In this document: positions 27,072-36,733 of the stretch, in pieces
Layout: each line of letters starts with the position of its first letter
Position numbering within the stretch: the first letter of the stretch is position 1
Assembly: GCF_001889025.1 (NCBI RefSeq)
Contig: NZ_CP018154.1
Span: 2,346,501-2,410,500 of the forward strand
DNA length: 64,000 nt
Source of the DNA: Sphingorhabdus lutea
Lineage (GTDB): Bacteria > Pseudomonadota > Alphaproteobacteria > Sphingomonadales > Sphingomonadaceae
Direction: 5' to 3'
Program-made: the position numbers and the translations under genes
The notes under the pieces: model-generated
Told to the model about the DNA's origin: nothing
Databases searched by the model: none
Seen by the model: only the letters and a program-made list of their open reading frames with translations

Positions 27072-27875
27072 TTAACTTAACGCAATGTCCGGTGCGTCTT
27101 CTTGTTTCATGCCAATGACATTATATCCCGCATCAACATGGTGAATTTCGCCGGTCACGCCGCTGGCCAAATCGGACAGCATATATAAACCAGCGCCGCC
27201 CACATCTTCAATGGTGACATTACGGCGAAGCGGGGAATTTAACTCATTCCATTTCAAAATATATCTAAAATCGCCAATGCCGCTGGCCGCCAATGTTTTA
27301 ATCGGGCCGGCGGAAATGGCGTTCACTCTTATTCCTTCCTTACCCAAATCATTGGCCAGATATTTCACACTGGTTTCCAATGCGGCCTTGGCCACGCCCA
27401 TGACATTATAATGCGGGATAACCTTTTCCGCGCCATAATAGGAAAGCGTCAAAATACTGCCGCCCTCGTTCAATAATGGCCGCGCCGCACGCGATATCGC
27501 CACCAATGAATATGCGCTGATATTCATGGTCATTAAAAAATTATCCAAGCTGGTATCAATATATCCGCCGCGAAGCTCATTTTTATCTGAAAAGCCAATG
27601 GCATGGACAACAAAATCAATTTTGCCCCATTTTGCCTCTATTTCCGCAAAACAGGCATTGATGCTGTCTGCATCGCCCGCATCGCATGGGATGCATATGT
27701 CACTGCCCAATTTTTCGGCCAAGGGACGGACACGTTTTTCCAATGCCTCCCCCAAATAACTAAATGCCAATTCCGCTCCATGTTCGCGTAATTTTTGGGC
27801 AATGCCCCATGCCAAGGATTTCTCATTGGCAAGGCCCATGATGATGCCTTTTTTACCGCTCATCAATCCAGTCAT
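27072..27875 (-). CDS. fabI: Enoyl-ACP reductase [NADH]
   Basis: Last reduction of fatty-acid elongation and the triclosan target class. 267 residues of the SDR fold with the FabI-specific cofactor loop GLANEKSLAWGIA (about 14-26) and catalytic Y146, Y156 and K163 in SYYGAEKVIPHYNVMGVAKA, matching E. coli numbering exactly. It follows yihY after 72 bp and precedes aroC by 9 bp. Confidence 0.96.
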   Translation of the reverse strand: MTGLMSGKKGIIMGLANEKSLAWGIAQKLREHGAELAFSYLGEALEKRVRPLAEKLGSDICIPCDAGDADSINACFAEIEAKWGKIDFVVHAIGFSDKNELRGGYIDTSLDNFLMTMNISAYSLVAISRAARPLLNEGGSILTLSYYGAEKVIPHYNVMGVAKAALETSVKYLANDLGKEGIRVNAISAGPIKTLAASGIGDFRYILKWNELNSPLRRNVTIEDVGGAGLYMLSDLASGVTGEIHHVDAGYNVIGMKQEDAPDIALS

Positions 27876-27947
27876 AATGCACCATTTCCTTTCAAGGCGC
27901 AGCGATGCGCCGCATTAAAAATTATTTTTTTGACCTTTATCGCCGCT

Positions 27948-28892
27948 TTACGCAACGTCAAGACGTTCTTGAACTTCTACTTCCTTATTCGCCAATGCCG
28001 CGTTTAAATGCGCCCCTGCAACAATGCCAAAACCAATGACATAGAAGAAAATAAGCACAATCATCACCCCGCCCAAACTGCCATAGGTAAGGTCATAATT
28101 AAAGATAGAGGCAAAAATATAGGGCATTAACGTTGTGCAGCCAACCCACCAACAGCTAACCAATGCTGCACCGGGCCATTTGGGATAGATTTTGCTGCTA
28201 TATTTTAGGGGGCTTAAATATCTGAAAATCATATAAATTGTGATGAATAATATGATAAAGGGGATAAGCTGCGCAAAGGAAATATAGCTGGTCAGGCCGC
28301 TTACATCTGGCAAATATTCGTCAATAAATTTTGATACCGCCACGGCAAAAACATTTGCACCAAATGCCAACATCGACAAAATAACCGACAAAATAACGAC
28401 AAGGATGGAGCTTAACCGATATTGCCAAAATGGACGGTGCCATTCGGTGCCATAGGCGCGGTGCAAAATATCCCTGATTGTTTCGATTAAGCTGGTCGTG
28501 GTCCATAAACCGACCAAGGCGCTTAACCATAATAGCCCACCAGAGCGCGCGTGCATGGCGGAAAATATGGGTTCACGCAATGTTTCGCCCACACGTGGCG
28601 GCACGGTTAAAATGACATATTCAACCAATGATTGGCCGATTTCGCTTTGCCCAAAGCTGCCCGCAATCGCGGTGGCAGAGATAAAAAAGGCAAAAATCGC
28701 CAATAATGCCAAATAGGCAAAATTGCCCGCATGGATAAAACCTTCATTATATAAACCAATGGCGGTGCGTTTCATCACCTCTTTTGCCTGACGTGAAACA
28801 CCCAATTTATGAAACCATGCTGATTCAGAAGCATAGCCCTCATGCTGGACATCCGCCCGTGCCTCGGGCGAAAGATTTGAATGTTCAGACAT
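27948..28892 (-). CDS. YihY/BrkB-family inner-membrane protein
   Basis: 314 residues with six hydrophobic segments between about 50 and 300; typical blocks are [31 protein letters not shown] and the late [24 protein letters not shown]. The family was once called ribonuclease BN; it is a membrane protein of unknown transport role. Its ATG overlaps the stop of the DnaJ-like gene by 8 bp, indicating coupling. Confidence 0.88.
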   Translation of the reverse strand: MSEHSNLSPEARADVQHEGYASESAWFHKLGVSRQAKEVMKRTAIGLYNEGFIHAGNFAYLALLAIFAFFISATAIAGSFGQSEIGQSLVEYVILTVPPRVGETLREPIFSAMHARSGGLLWLSALVGLWTTTSLIETIRDILHRAYGTEWHRPFWQYRLSSILVVILSVILSMLAFGANVFAVAVSKFIDEYLPDVSGLTSYISFAQLIPFIILFITIYMIFRYLSPLKYSSKIYPKWPGAALVSCWWVGCTTLMPYIFASIFNYDLTYGSLGGVMIVLIFFYVIGFGIVAGAHLNAALANKEVEVQERLDVA

Positions 28893-29820
28893 TTAATATA
28901 GCCCGAATATTTTCATCATCCGCCATGCCATTTACAAATTTGTCCAATTCGGCATCATCCTTTGGCACGACAATTACCAAAGTTACCAATTGGTCGCCGC
29001 GTTCGCCATTTTTCTTGGTAAAGCCGCGCCCCTTTATCCGCATGGTGGTGCCGCCATTTGTTCCTTTTGGAATGGTCAGCATAATCGCGCCGTCAACGGT
29101 GGGCACTTTCACCTTTGCCCCCAATACCGCTTCTTTCAAACTTATTGGTAATTCCAATCTGATATGGTCATTATCGCGTTCATAAAATGGATGCTTACCA
29201 ATGCTAAGGCTGACCATTGCGTCGCCATTGCCGCCGGGGCCGGGATGCCCCTTGCCACTAAGTCGCACTTGCGAACCATCGGTCACGCCATTTGGCAATT
29301 TGAAAATAACGGTTTTTCCGTCATTTAATGTAATATGCTGTGGCTCTAATGTTGCAGCATCGGTAAATGCCACCAAATGTTTATAGGCAATATTTGCGCC
29401 CTTTGCCGGTGGCGTAGAGCGTGCCCCGCCAAATCCGCCGCCATTTCCGCCGCCAGTGCCGCCGCCGCCAAAAATACCGCCTAAAATATCGTCCAAATCA
29501 ATGCCGCCGCCGCCAAATCCGCCGCCAAAGCCGCCGCCTGCACCGCCGCCCGATCGCGATCCGCCATAACCACCGCCCGCAAATGGGTTGCGCACATTGC
29601 CATCGGCATCAATTTCGCCCCTGTCATATTGCGCCCTTTTGCTGCTGTCTGATAAAAGGTCATATGCATTGGTTATTTGCGAAAATCGCTCTGCTGCCTT
29701 GGGATTATCTTTATTCCGATCGGGGTGCAGTTCTTTCGCCAATTTGCGATAGGCCGATTTAATTTCCTTTTCATCGGCTGTTTTTGAAATACCCAATATT
29801 GAATATGGATCAGATGCCAT
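28885..29820 (-). CDS. DnaJ-type co-chaperone without zinc fingers (CbpA-like)
   Basis: 311 residues: N-terminal J domain (1-70) with the HPD tripeptide in [11 protein letters not shown], a Gly/Phe-rich linker (about 80-130) built of GGG-F units, and two C-terminal beta domains ([33 protein letters not shown] to LVTLVI). The CxxCxGxG zinc repeats of DnaJ are missing, as in CbpA. It stimulates DnaK ATPase. First gene of a run with yihY; divergent from pdxH. Confidence 0.9.
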   Translation of the reverse strand: MASDPYSILGISKTADEKEIKSAYRKLAKELHPDRNKDNPKAAERFSQITNAYDLLSDSSKRAQYDRGEIDADGNVRNPFAGGGYGGSRSGGGAGGGFGGGFGGGGIDLDDILGGIFGGGGTGGGNGGGFGGARSTPPAKGANIAYKHLVAFTDAATLEPQHITLNDGKTVIFKLPNGVTDGSQVRLSGKGHPGPGGNGDAMVSLSIGKHPFYERDNDHIRLELPISLKEAVLGAKVKVPTVDGAIMLTIPKGTNGGTTMRIKGRGFTKKNGERGDQLVTLVIVVPKDDAELDKFVNGMADDENIRAILNV

Positions 29821-30025
29821 GTAATTTACGCCTCATTCTTATTCAAATTTGCACAATATATTTTTATCATTTTTACTTGGCCTGGTTTTTTATGAAAAAA
29901 CCATTTTATTTGCCCCCACCTTATTCACCCTAACTCAAATGCCAAGGGGCAATTGGCAAGTAATAATTATATATATAGTCATTTTTTTGCTTGGACCAAT
30001 GCCTTGCATGACATATTGCCATAAT

Positions 30026-30634
30026 ATGCAAGATAAAAATCCATATGATATTTTCGACCAATGGCTGAATTTAGCCAAGGAAAATGAACCAAATGATTAT
30101 AATGCGATGGCATTGGCGACCTCCACCGCCGATGGTCGGCCATCATGCCGCATGGTTTTGTTAAAGGGACATGGGCCAAAGGCACAGGGTATTGCCCATC
30201 AGGGTGGATTTATTTTTTATACCAATTTACAAAGCCGCAAGGGCGGTGAAATTGCCGTCAACCCCCATGCTTCCTTGCTTTTCCATTGGAAAAGCCTGCG
30301 CCGGCAAATAAGAATTGAAGGAAAATTGGAACGGGTTTCTGAAGCAACAGCCGATGCATATTTTGCCACACGCTCGCGCCCATCGCAAATTGGGGCATGT
30401 GCATCCGATCAATCGCGCCCATTGGATGACCGCGCCACTTTCGAATCCAGATATAAAGCGATTGAGACCAAATATGAAGGACAGGATATACCGCGCCCCA
30501 AACATTGGAGCGGGCATATTGTCATTCCGCATCATATTGAATTTTGGCAGGACCGTGAATTTCGACTTCATGAAAGATGGGTTTTCGCGCGCGATGAACA
30601 TGGCGGCTGGGGCAGCCAAATGCTATATCCATGA
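30026..30634 (+). CDS. pdxH: Pyridoxamine 5'-phosphate oxidase
   Basis: FMN enzyme that makes PLP from PNP or PMP. From ATG 30026 the protein is 202 residues, the usual size, starting like homologues (NPYDIFDQWLNLAKENEPNDYNAMALAT). Motifs: RPSCRMVLLKG, GFIFYTNLQSRKG, FHWKSLRRQIRIEG, and the C-terminal WQDREFRLHERW. The frame is open to 29849, but the extra residues are hydrophobic, coded by AT-rich DNA that includes a TATAATTATATATA stretch better read as promoter. No clear Shine-Dalgarno, so 29999 or 30008 are possible. Overlaps the next gene as ATGA. Confidence 0.9.
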   Translation: MQDKNPYDIFDQWLNLAKENEPNDYNAMALATSTADGRPSCRMVLLKGHGPKAQGIAHQGGFIFYTNLQSRKGGEIAVNPHASLLFHWKSLRRQIRIEGKLERVSEATADAYFATRSRPSQIGACASDQSRPLDDRATFESRYKAIETKYEGQDIPRPKHWSGHIVIPHHIEFWQDREFRLHERWVFARDEHGGWGSQMLYP

Positions 30635-31572
30635 GCGGCAATCACGAACATCATCATGATCATTTAACGGGTCATGGCGCTTTAACCAAATGGGCTGCTT
30701 TGGCCAGTGTGGGGACTGCGATATTTTTAATATTGCTAAAATCCTATGCCACCATTCAAACCGCATCCGTGTCCATGCTTGGTTCTTTATCGGATACCGC
30801 GCTTGACCTCATGGCCTCGCTCATCACCTTAATCGCGGTGCGCTATGCCGCAATGCCGGCGGATAATGAACATCGATTTGGCCATGGCAAGGCAGAGGCA
30901 TTGGCCGCCATGGTGCAAATGTCGTTGGTGACCGTGTCCGCCTTTATCATTGGGTGGCGCGCGATTGACCGTTTCATTGCAGGTGCAACCCCGCAAAAGG
31001 CGGAATATGGAATTATTGTTTCGGTCATCGCGATTTTGGTGACATTGGGGCTTTTGGCATATCAACAATATGTGATTAAAAAAACAAAATCGGTGGCGAT
31101 TACTGCCGATCATCTTCATTATCAAAGCGATTTATTGTTAAATTTATCGGTTATTATCGCATTGGCTATGGAAAATTATTTTTCCCTATCTGGGGCCGAT
31201 GGTATCATTGGCGTGCTCATCGCCCTATGGCTGCTGCGCGGGGCGTGGGCTTCGGCAAATTATGCTTTTGACCATTTGATGGACAAGGAATTGCCCGAAG
31301 AAATAAAGGATCGATTGACCGACATTGCCCGCAATACCGACGGGGTCATCGATGTTCATGGCATGCGCACAAGGTCAAGCGGCGTGACCGATTTTTGCCA
31401 ATTTCACATTTGGGTAAAACGCGACATTAGCATGGTAGAAGTGCATGATATTATGGATGCGGTGGAAAATAATATTCGCGCGGAATTTGCCGGAATTGAC
31501 ATATTGATTCACCCCGATCCAGAGGGGCATAAGGATGAGATGAATTTTACAACATCTTCATCCATACATTAA
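30631..31572 (+). CDS. Cation diffusion facilitator (FieF-like divalent metal exporter)
   Basis: 313 residues, six membrane helices, then a cytoplasmic ferredoxin-like domain (about 215-300). Metal site residues are in SDTALDL (helix 2) and DHLHYQSD (helix 5); HRFGHGKAEALA is the CDF signature. The N terminus is His-rich (NHEHHHDH), a possible metal sensor. Exports Zn2+, Fe2+ or similar in exchange for protons. Start overlaps the pdxH stop by 4 bp, so both share a transcript. Confidence 0.92.
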   Translation: MSGNHEHHHDHLTGHGALTKWAALASVGTAIFLILLKSYATIQTASVSMLGSLSDTALDLMASLITLIAVRYAAMPADNEHRFGHGKAEALAAMVQMSLVTVSAFIIGWRAIDRFIAGATPQKAEYGIIVSVIAILVTLGLLAYQQYVIKKTKSVAITADHLHYQSDLLLNLSVIIALAMENYFSLSGADGIIGVLIALWLLRGAWASANYAFDHLMDKELPEEIKDRLTDIARNTDGVIDVHGMRTRSSGVTDFCQFHIWVKRDISMVEVHDIMDAVENNIRAEFAGIDILIHPDPEGHKDEMNFTTSSSIH

Positions 31573-31602
31573 AATATATCCCCCATAGGAAGAAATTTAA
31601 TC

Positions 31603-32394
31603 ATGAAACTGCCCTATTTCCATGTTGATGCATTTACCGACAAAGCCTTTTCTGGAAATCAGGCGGCGGTTATCCCCTTGGAAAATTGGCTGGATGATGC
31701 GATTTTACAATCCATTGCTGCGGAAAATAATTTTGCCGAAACCGCCTTCATCATCGCGGATAAAAGCGGCGAAGCTGATTTTGAACTGCGTTGGTTCACC
31801 CCCACGGATGAAGTGCGCATGTGCGGCCATGCCACATTGGCCAGCGGCCATGTTGTTTTATCGCAAGATGACAGCATGGATATTGTCACCTTTCGCACAC
31901 GAAAAGTGGGCATTTTGGCGGTGGAACGTACGGAAAATGGATATGAACTTACTTTGCCTGCGGTTATCACATCGCCCGTTGAACGTCCCGATATTGCCGC
32001 CGCCATTGGGGGTAATCCATTGGAGATATGGGGCAATGAAAATGATTATTTCATCCTGCATTATAATGATGCCGATGAAATTTTGGCGCTTGCTCCCGAT
32101 TTCAAAACCTTGGCTACATTGGGTAAGGATATTTTCATCTGCACCGCAAGGGGTAAAGACACCGACATTATCAGCCGTGTTTTTGTCCCCGGTGCGGGAA
32201 TTGATGAAGACCCCGTTACCGGTTCGGCCCACGCAACATTGGCGCCATTTTGGGCAAAAATATTGGGCAAAAATCAATTCACCGCTTATCAGGCAAGCAA
32301 GCGCGGTGGGCATATTGGCTGCACTTTGGAAAATGACCGTGTCATTTTAATGGGCAATTGCGTCAATGTGGTCGAGGGGGTTTTTACACTTTAA
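31603..32394 (+). CDS. PhzF-family epimerase/isomerase
   Basis: 263 residues with the diaminopimelate epimerase-like two-lobed fold: N-terminal PYFHVDAFTDKAFSGNQAAV, catalytic E46 in NNFAETAFI, MCGHATLASGHV, and DEDPVTGSAH in the second lobe. No phenazine genes are nearby, so a phenazine role is unlikely; family members also act as general isomerases of unknown substrate. It begins 30 bp after the CDF stop, with AGGAAG about 8 nt before the ATG. Confidence 0.9.
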   Translation: MKLPYFHVDAFTDKAFSGNQAAVIPLENWLDDAILQSIAAENNFAETAFIIADKSGEADFELRWFTPTDEVRMCGHATLASGHVVLSQDDSMDIVTFRTRKVGILAVERTENGYELTLPAVITSPVERPDIAAAIGGNPLEIWGNENDYFILHYNDADEILALAPDFKTLATLGKDIFICTARGKDTDIISRVFVPGAGIDEDPVTGSAHATLAPFWAKILGKNQFTAYQASKRGGHIGCTLENDRVILMGNCVNVVEGVFTL

Positions 32395-32409
32395 CCCCCA
32401 TTTGACCTA

Positions 32410-33612
32410 TTAATCCTTGGGAAAAGCGGCCACCACATTGCCCAATTGCGCGGTAATGGGGGCCAATTGATCATCGCGCGTCTTGCCCATGCGCACAATG
32501 GTTAATTTGCGTTCGGGCGCCACAATAACATATTGCCCCAAATGGCCCAGCATCGCAAAAATGCTGGATTCCAACCGATCAGGGAACAGCACCTGATTAC
32601 GTCCATCGGGCCGTTTTTTGTTCAACCAAATATGCCCGCCATAGGCCGCGTCAGTGTTGCTGGACGTGCGCATGAAACGGGGCCAGCTGGTCGGTAATAA
32701 TTGGGCGCCGCCAACCGAACCATTATTACGCAGAAATTCGCCCAATTTTGCCCAATCACGCGGCGTGCCGTGGATCATCGATCCGCCAAGCATGGTGCCG
32801 TTTCGGTCAAATTCGGGGTAAAAACTGGTCATGCCCAATGGTTCGAACAACCGCCCCTTGGCAAAGGTTAACATGGCATTTTGCCGAATTGCGGGATCTT
32901 TGCTCGACGTCAAAATATCGGTCATAATATCAGCAATAATCATGCTGGTCGCGCTGCTATATTCATATTTTTTACCCGGCTGCGCTTCTAATTGCCTGCC
33001 CTCGGCATATCTTGCAACATCATCGCGCCCGCCCAAAAACAACATTTTGGTGGTATCAACCTCATAAATTGGCGTCTCGCCCTCTGGCATTTCTGTATGG
33101 TCCAGCCCCGATGACATGTGCAATAAATGTTTTAAGGTAATTTTTCCGCGCGGATCACCCGGCGCGCTCCACACATCCACCGGCGCGGCGCGGTCCAATG
33201 ATAAACGCCCATCGGCCACCATCATTCCCGCCAATGTCGCGGTGACGGTTTTGGCCATAGACCAACTTATCAATCGGCTTTCTGGGCCATATCCATCAGC
33301 ATAGCGTTCTGCGACAATTTTGCCGCCATGCATTATTACAACTGCACGGGTTTCGGACAGGCTGTCATCTTCAAAAAATGGATTGATAAGGGCTGCTAAT
33401 TGTTTTTTACTTAACGCCGCATCATCGGCATAATTTGCAATGCCATCCTTTATCTCACCTGTTTCTGGTGCTTCTTCTGTTATTTGCGATGCAGCCTTTG
33501 CCTTTTTATCATCGGCATTTTTGTCATTTGAACATGCCGATACGCACAGCGCCAATGCCGCCGCACATGCAAATGGGATCACGCGCCCATATTTGTTTCT
33601 TTGACTTTTCAT
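32410..33612 (-). CDS. Serine hydrolase lipoprotein (class C beta-lactamase/D-peptidase fold)
   Basis: From ATG 33612 the protein is 400 residues with a lipoprotein signal ending CVSAC (Cys27). S118-x-x-K121 in SWSMAKT is the catalytic pair of the beta-lactamase/6-aminohexanoate-oligomer hydrolase family, followed by LLHMSSGLDHTE and a YSSAT tyrosine motif (Y-x-S). The substrate is unknown; resistance should not be assumed. The longer frame to 33720 would overlap the divergent gene and hide the signal. No strong ribosome site precedes 33612. Confidence 0.85.
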   Translation of the reverse strand: MKSQRNKYGRVIPFACAAALALCVSACSNDKNADDKKAKAASQITEEAPETGEIKDGIANYADDAALSKKQLAALINPFFEDDSLSETRAVVIMHGGKIVAERYADGYGPESRLISWSMAKTVTATLAGMMVADGRLSLDRAAPVDVWSAPGDPRGKITLKHLLHMSSGLDHTEMPEGETPIYEVDTTKMLFLGGRDDVARYAEGRQLEAQPGKKYEYSSATSMIIADIMTDILTSSKDPAIRQNAMLTFAKGRLFEPLGMTSFYPEFDRNGTMLGGSMIHGTPRDWAKLGEFLRNNGSVGGAQLLPTSWPRFMRTSSNTDAAYGGHIWLNKKRPDGRNQVLFPDRLESSIFAMLGHLGQYVIVAPERKLTIVRMGKTRDDQLAPITAQLGNVVAAFPKD

Positions 33613-33673
33613 AATCAAGCTAGTTAAACAAATATTCTTCAGACAACAAGCAGAACAGCAAAGCCGCATTAAA

Positions 33674-34039
33674 ATGAACCAAGCATCCAATTCATCAACC
33701 GCGCCCTCACGAAAATTCAAAAAACGCCATGCTATTTATATTTTATTGGCAATAATCGCGGCGGCCATATTTTTCGCCTATCCTGGGTTAAAGGCGCAAT
33801 CACAGCTTGGCGCATCATATGGCGCACATATTGCCTGTTCATGCAGATATGTGTCGGGGCGCGATGTAAATAGCTGCAAAGGCGATTTTGAAGATGGTAT
33901 GGAAATGGTTTCCATTTCCGATGATCCGGAAAATAAACGCGTTACCGCCTCTGTTCCCTTATTGGCCAAATCGGTCGCCCAATATCGCAAGGGATGGGGA
34001 TGCCAGCAATTAAATGAAACAGAGATGGACGCGTTATAA
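33674..34039 (+). CDS. Small membrane-anchored protein with conserved-looking cysteines
   Basis: 121 residues: a basic N terminus, one membrane helix (about 20-37) and a periplasmic part with cysteines at 55, 57, 68 and 110 (ACSCRYVSGRD, SCKGDF, GWGCQQL), suggesting two disulfides. Divergent from the serine hydrolase, with start sites 61 bp apart, so the two may share regulation. I recognise no named family. Its stop is the first TAA of a 15 bp tandem repeat. Confidence 0.65.
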   Translation: MNQASNSSTAPSRKFKKRHAIYILLAIIAAAIFFAYPGLKAQSQLGASYGAHIACSCRYVSGRDVNSCKGDFEDGMEMVSISDDPENKRVTASVPLLAKSVAQYRKGWGCQQLNETEMDAL

Positions 34040-34085
34040 TATCGGATATCATAATATCGCGTTTCATAATATCGCGCGACATTAT
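34036..34085. repeat. 15 bp tandem repeat spanning a stop codon
   Basis: Three units beginning ATAATATCG at 34036-34050, 34051-34065 and 34066-34080, plus a 5 bp remnant. Copies differ in their last six bases. The TAA of the upstream gene lies in the first unit. Confidence 0.75.
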
Positions 34086-34137
34086 GTAGCAAGGCTGGAT
34101 ATATAATTTTTTCAAATATAATTGCTATTGCACGACT

Positions 34138-35283
34138 TTAGGCCGAAGCCATCATGTCGGCCGACACCGTTTCCTCAATCCATGCGCCGCCCAAAACATG
34201 GCCTTCGGCATCATATATAACCGCCGCCTGCCCCGGGGCAACGCCATATTCGGGGCTGTCAAATATCAATTGATCACCGCGAAGCACCGCCGATACCGGC
34301 CGGGCCAATGACCGCACCTTGGCCAAGACACTGCGCCCTTCAATATCCTCCAGCCAATTGGGATTGACCAGACGCGCCGCGCCAACGGCAAGCGCGGATT
34401 TCGGCCCGACCAGAACATTTTTGGACGCTGCATCCAATTTAATGACATATAGCGGTTCGGCCAATCCGCCAATTTCCAGCCCGCGTCTTTGGCCCACTGT
34501 ATAATGGATTAACCCCTTATGTGCGCCCAATATCTCCCCGCTATATATATGGACAATATTGCCCGCATCATCGGCATCAGGGCGCACTTTGCGCACGATT
34601 TTGGCATAATCGCCATCGGGAACAAAGCAAATATCCTGGCTATCGGGTTTATTCGCCACCGACAGGCTGACCATATTGGCCAATTCGCGCACACGGTCCT
34701 TTGGCAAATCGCCTAAGGGAAAGCGCAGATAATCAAGCTGTTCCTGCGTGGTGGCAAACAGGAAATAGCTTTGATCGCGGGCCGGATCCGCCGCGCGGTG
34801 CAATTCGGCGCCATTTTTGCCTTCAATCCTGCGGACATAATGGCCCGTGGCAAGGCAATCGGCATCCAATTCGCGCGCAATGCGCAATAAATCGGTAAAT
34901 TTCACCCCCATATTACAACGAACACATGGAATGGGCGTGCGTCCTGCCAAATATTCATCGGCAAATTGTTCAATCACCGTTTCACGAAATTGGCTTTCAT
35001 GGTCGAAAACATAATGGGCAATGCCCAATTTATCGGCAACCGCGCGCGCATCGCGAATATCCTGTCCCGCACAGCAGCTACCCACACGGCTAATGGCCGC
35101 GCCATGATCATATAATTGCAGGGTGATGCCAATTGTCTCTGCCCCCGTGCTGGCCGCCATGGCCGCAACAACCGACGAATCGACACCGCCAGACATGGCA
35201 ACAACAATTCTTTTGCCGCGTAAATTGCCCTGATTCTCCGCGCCAAATTGGAAATAGGGCGCAAAATTTTCTTCGTTCAACAT
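34138..35283 (-). CDS. mnmA: tRNA-specific 2-thiouridylase
   Basis: Thiolates U34 of Glu, Gln and Lys tRNAs. 381 residues: PP-loop [14 protein letters not shown] (about 28-41), the catalytic cysteines in [11 protein letters not shown] and [16 protein letters not shown], and QRRGL with a C-terminal beta-barrel. Complete for the family. It stands alone on the minus strand; its upstream spacer is shared with the sciP side. Confidence 0.95.
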   Translation of the reverse strand: MLNEENFAPYFQFGAENQGNLRGKRIVVAMSGGVDSSVVAAMAASTGAETIGITLQLYDHGAAISRVGSCCAGQDIRDARAVADKLGIAHYVFDHESQFRETVIEQFADEYLAGRTPIPCVRCNMGVKFTDLLRIARELDADCLATGHYVRRIEGKNGAELHRAADPARDQSYFLFATTQEQLDYLRFPLGDLPKDRVRELANMVSLSVANKPDSQDICFVPDGDYAKIVRKVRPDADDAGNIVHIYSGEILGAHKGLIHYTVGQRRGLEIGGLAEPLYVIKLDAASKNVLVGPKSALAVGAARLVNPNWLEDIEGRSVLAKVRSLARPVSAVLRGDQLIFDSPEYGVAPGQAAVIYDAEGHVLGGAWIEETVSADMMASA

Positions 35284-35468
35284 TTTTTTTCAACTTTATT
35301 CATGGTGCGTCTCTTTAACCGCGAGTCTTTAAAAATGCTAGTTTTGCGTTGCCCATTCTCAATATGAAACAGATTTTACAAAATATCCTAACGATTATTA
35401 ATCTATCCTAACCTAAGTTAAACGGACAGTTTACCGTAATTTATACCCTTTTGCCTATTTCCATAGTC
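35284..35468. other. Spacer between mnmA and sciP region with phased direct repeat
   Basis: The gap between mnmA and sciP is 645 bp. The first 185 bp show no gene. It contains TATCCTAAC twice, at 35384-35392 and 35404-35412, 20 bp apart or two helical turns, followed by CTAAGTTAAAC. This is operator-like. A TTAA-N7-TAAC at 35398-35412 only loosely resembles a CtrA box. The remaining part is covered by a doubtful ORF. Confidence 0.45.
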
Positions 35469-35906
35469 ATGGACATGGATTTTCCTCATCACCGACTTAA
35501 TCGGACCGAAATTGAAATTGGCAAAAACAGCACTGCTGTCGTTGCGCCAAATTCGATTCATCAGATTATTTCCATTGCTCGGAACAGGCAAAATGCATGC
35601 CCCACAACATCATTATATAATGGTAATGATAGCGCCGAAATTTTGGCGCTTCACCCTATGTTTAATAATGACGACATTATTGACAATCGCCTTGCATTTT
35701 TTGCGGGCCGTCAAAATATCGCCATGACATCTAAAAATAAATCCCCTGCATATTGCGGGTCATTCCTGCCAAAAAATGCGCGGGGGGTTATGGATAATAA
35801 TCAAGATGTCAACAAAGGTAAAATTGCCATTAACCCTGATGCTTTAACCAATGGCAACAACATGGATGTAAAACAGCATCATAATAATTTGTCGCAAAAT
35901 TCATAA
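35469..35906 (+). CDS. Doubtful ORF upstream of sciP
   Basis: An open frame of 145 codons from ATG 35469 (TTG at 35451 would add six). The product is hydrophilic and Asn-rich with no motif, signal or membrane segment that I recognise. No Shine-Dalgarno precedes either start. In favour: it fills a large gap, points the same way as sciP and stays open. Against: composition unlike neighbours and no family. It may be a leader region read by chance. Confidence 0.3.
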   Translation: MDMDFPHHRLNRTEIEIGKNSTAVVAPNSIHQIISIARNRQNACPTTSLYNGNDSAEILALHPMFNNDDIIDNRLAFFAGRQNIAMTSKNKSPAYCGSFLPKNARGVMDNNQDVNKGKIAINPDALTNGNNMDVKQHHNNLSQNS

Positions 35907-35928
35907 TAAAGATAATATTGAGAAACAC

Positions 35929-36228
35929 ATGATAGAGAACCAAAAAATCAAACCTGCTCAAGTCGTCGGCCCGTTGGGAGAGCCATTAACCATTGCCGAT
36001 TTGCCGCCGCCATCGACCAAAAGATGGGTTGTGCGTCGCAAGGCCGAAGTAGTCGCCGCTGTTACGGGCGGATTATTAAGCGTGGATGAGGTTTGTGAAA
36101 GATATAGCCTGACCCTAGAGGAATTTGCATCATGGCAGCGCGCGGTCGATCGTTCTGGCATGCCGGGGCTGCGTGTTACCCGCATTCAACATTATCGCGA
36201 TCTGTATGAACGTCAGCAAAAATATTAA
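35929..36228 (+). CDS. sciP: SciP, small CtrA-inhibitory protein (DUF1153)
   Basis: In Caulobacter, SciP is a cell-cycle protein that binds CtrA and blocks transcription activation. 99 residues: GPLGEPLTIADLPPPSTKRWVVRRKAEVVAAV and LSVDEVCERYSLTLEEFASWQ, a helix-turn-helix of the DUF1153 family, nearly full-length match to the Caulobacter pattern. Present only in alphaproteobacteria as far as I know. Weak GAGA before the ATG. A strong terminator follows. Confidence 0.92.
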   Translation: MIENQKIKPAQVVGPLGEPLTIADLPPPSTKRWVVRRKAEVVAAVTGGLLSVDEVCERYSLTLEEFASWQRAVDRSGMPGLRVTRIQHYRDLYERQQKY

Positions 36229-36297
36229 CATATATTTCAATACCCCATTTCCACAGGGGCGAATATTCATTTGATGAATATTTTAAATAAACTTTTC

Positions 36298-36327
36298 GGG
36301 CTGGTTGCAAAACTGGCCCTTTTTTTA
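36298..36327 (+). terminator. Rho-independent terminator of sciP
   Basis: Nine-pair stem (GGGCTGGTT with AACTGGCCC, two wobble pairs) capped by a GCAA tetraloop and followed by TTTTTTT. Confidence 0.88.
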
Positions 36328-36394
36328 TCCTTATTCCATTTTGGTCAAATTGGACGATGGTTGCACAATATTAAATTTGGCCTATATTAAATGT

Positions 36395-36413
36395 TCCTAA
36401 GGATTTTTTAGGA
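36395..36413. promoter_or_regulatory. Inverted repeat upstream of the glsB-type gene
   Basis: TCCTAA and TTAGGA arms, 7 bp apart, 51 bp before the start. A possible repressor or activator site; no EcfG-type promoter (GGAAC-N16/17-CGTT) is visible nearby. Confidence 0.35.
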
Positions 36414-36463
36414 CGATTTAATCTGTCAATATTTGGCAAATGGAACAAATAAGGAGAGCGATT

Positions 36464-36733
36464 ATGGGTTGGATTTTGGCATTAATCATGGGCGGTATCA
36501 TGGGCTGGTTGGCCAGCAAGGTGATGAATCGCGATGCATCAATGGGCATCATCATGAATATCGTTGTGGGCTGTATTGGTTCTATTTTGGGTCGTTTCCT
36601 ATTGGGCGGCATATTGGGCGGTGGCCGCTTACGCGACAGCGCATTTGACCCCATGACATTATTAACTTCTTTTCTTGGCGCGTTAATTTTATTGGCAATT
36701 GTCAATTTTTTCCAACGCGGGAAAATTCGTTAA
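36464..36733 (+). CDS. GlsB/YeaQ/YmgE-type stress membrane protein
   Basis: 89 residues, nearly all membrane: GWILALIMGGIMGWLASKVMNRDA, then NIVVGCIGSILGRFLLGGILGG and a last helix. The glycine-zipper transglycosylase-associated pattern is typical of the family, induced by stress in several bacteria; its activity is unknown. ATG 36464 is chosen because AAGGAG lies 7 nt upstream; the frame begins at 36440 without such a site. Confidence 0.9.
   Translation: MGWILALIMGGIMGWLASKVMNRDASMGIIMNIVVGCIGSILGRFLLGGILGGGRLRDSAFDPMTLLTSFLGALILLAIVNFFQRGKIR

Noticed and set aside
32410..33612. Beta-lactam resistance gene
   Set aside because: The fold is shared by many esterases and peptidases; no class C-specific motif set was confirmed.
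35398..35412. CtrA box (TTAA-N7-TTAAC) before sciP
   Set aside because: The second half reads TAACC and matches only three of five positions.
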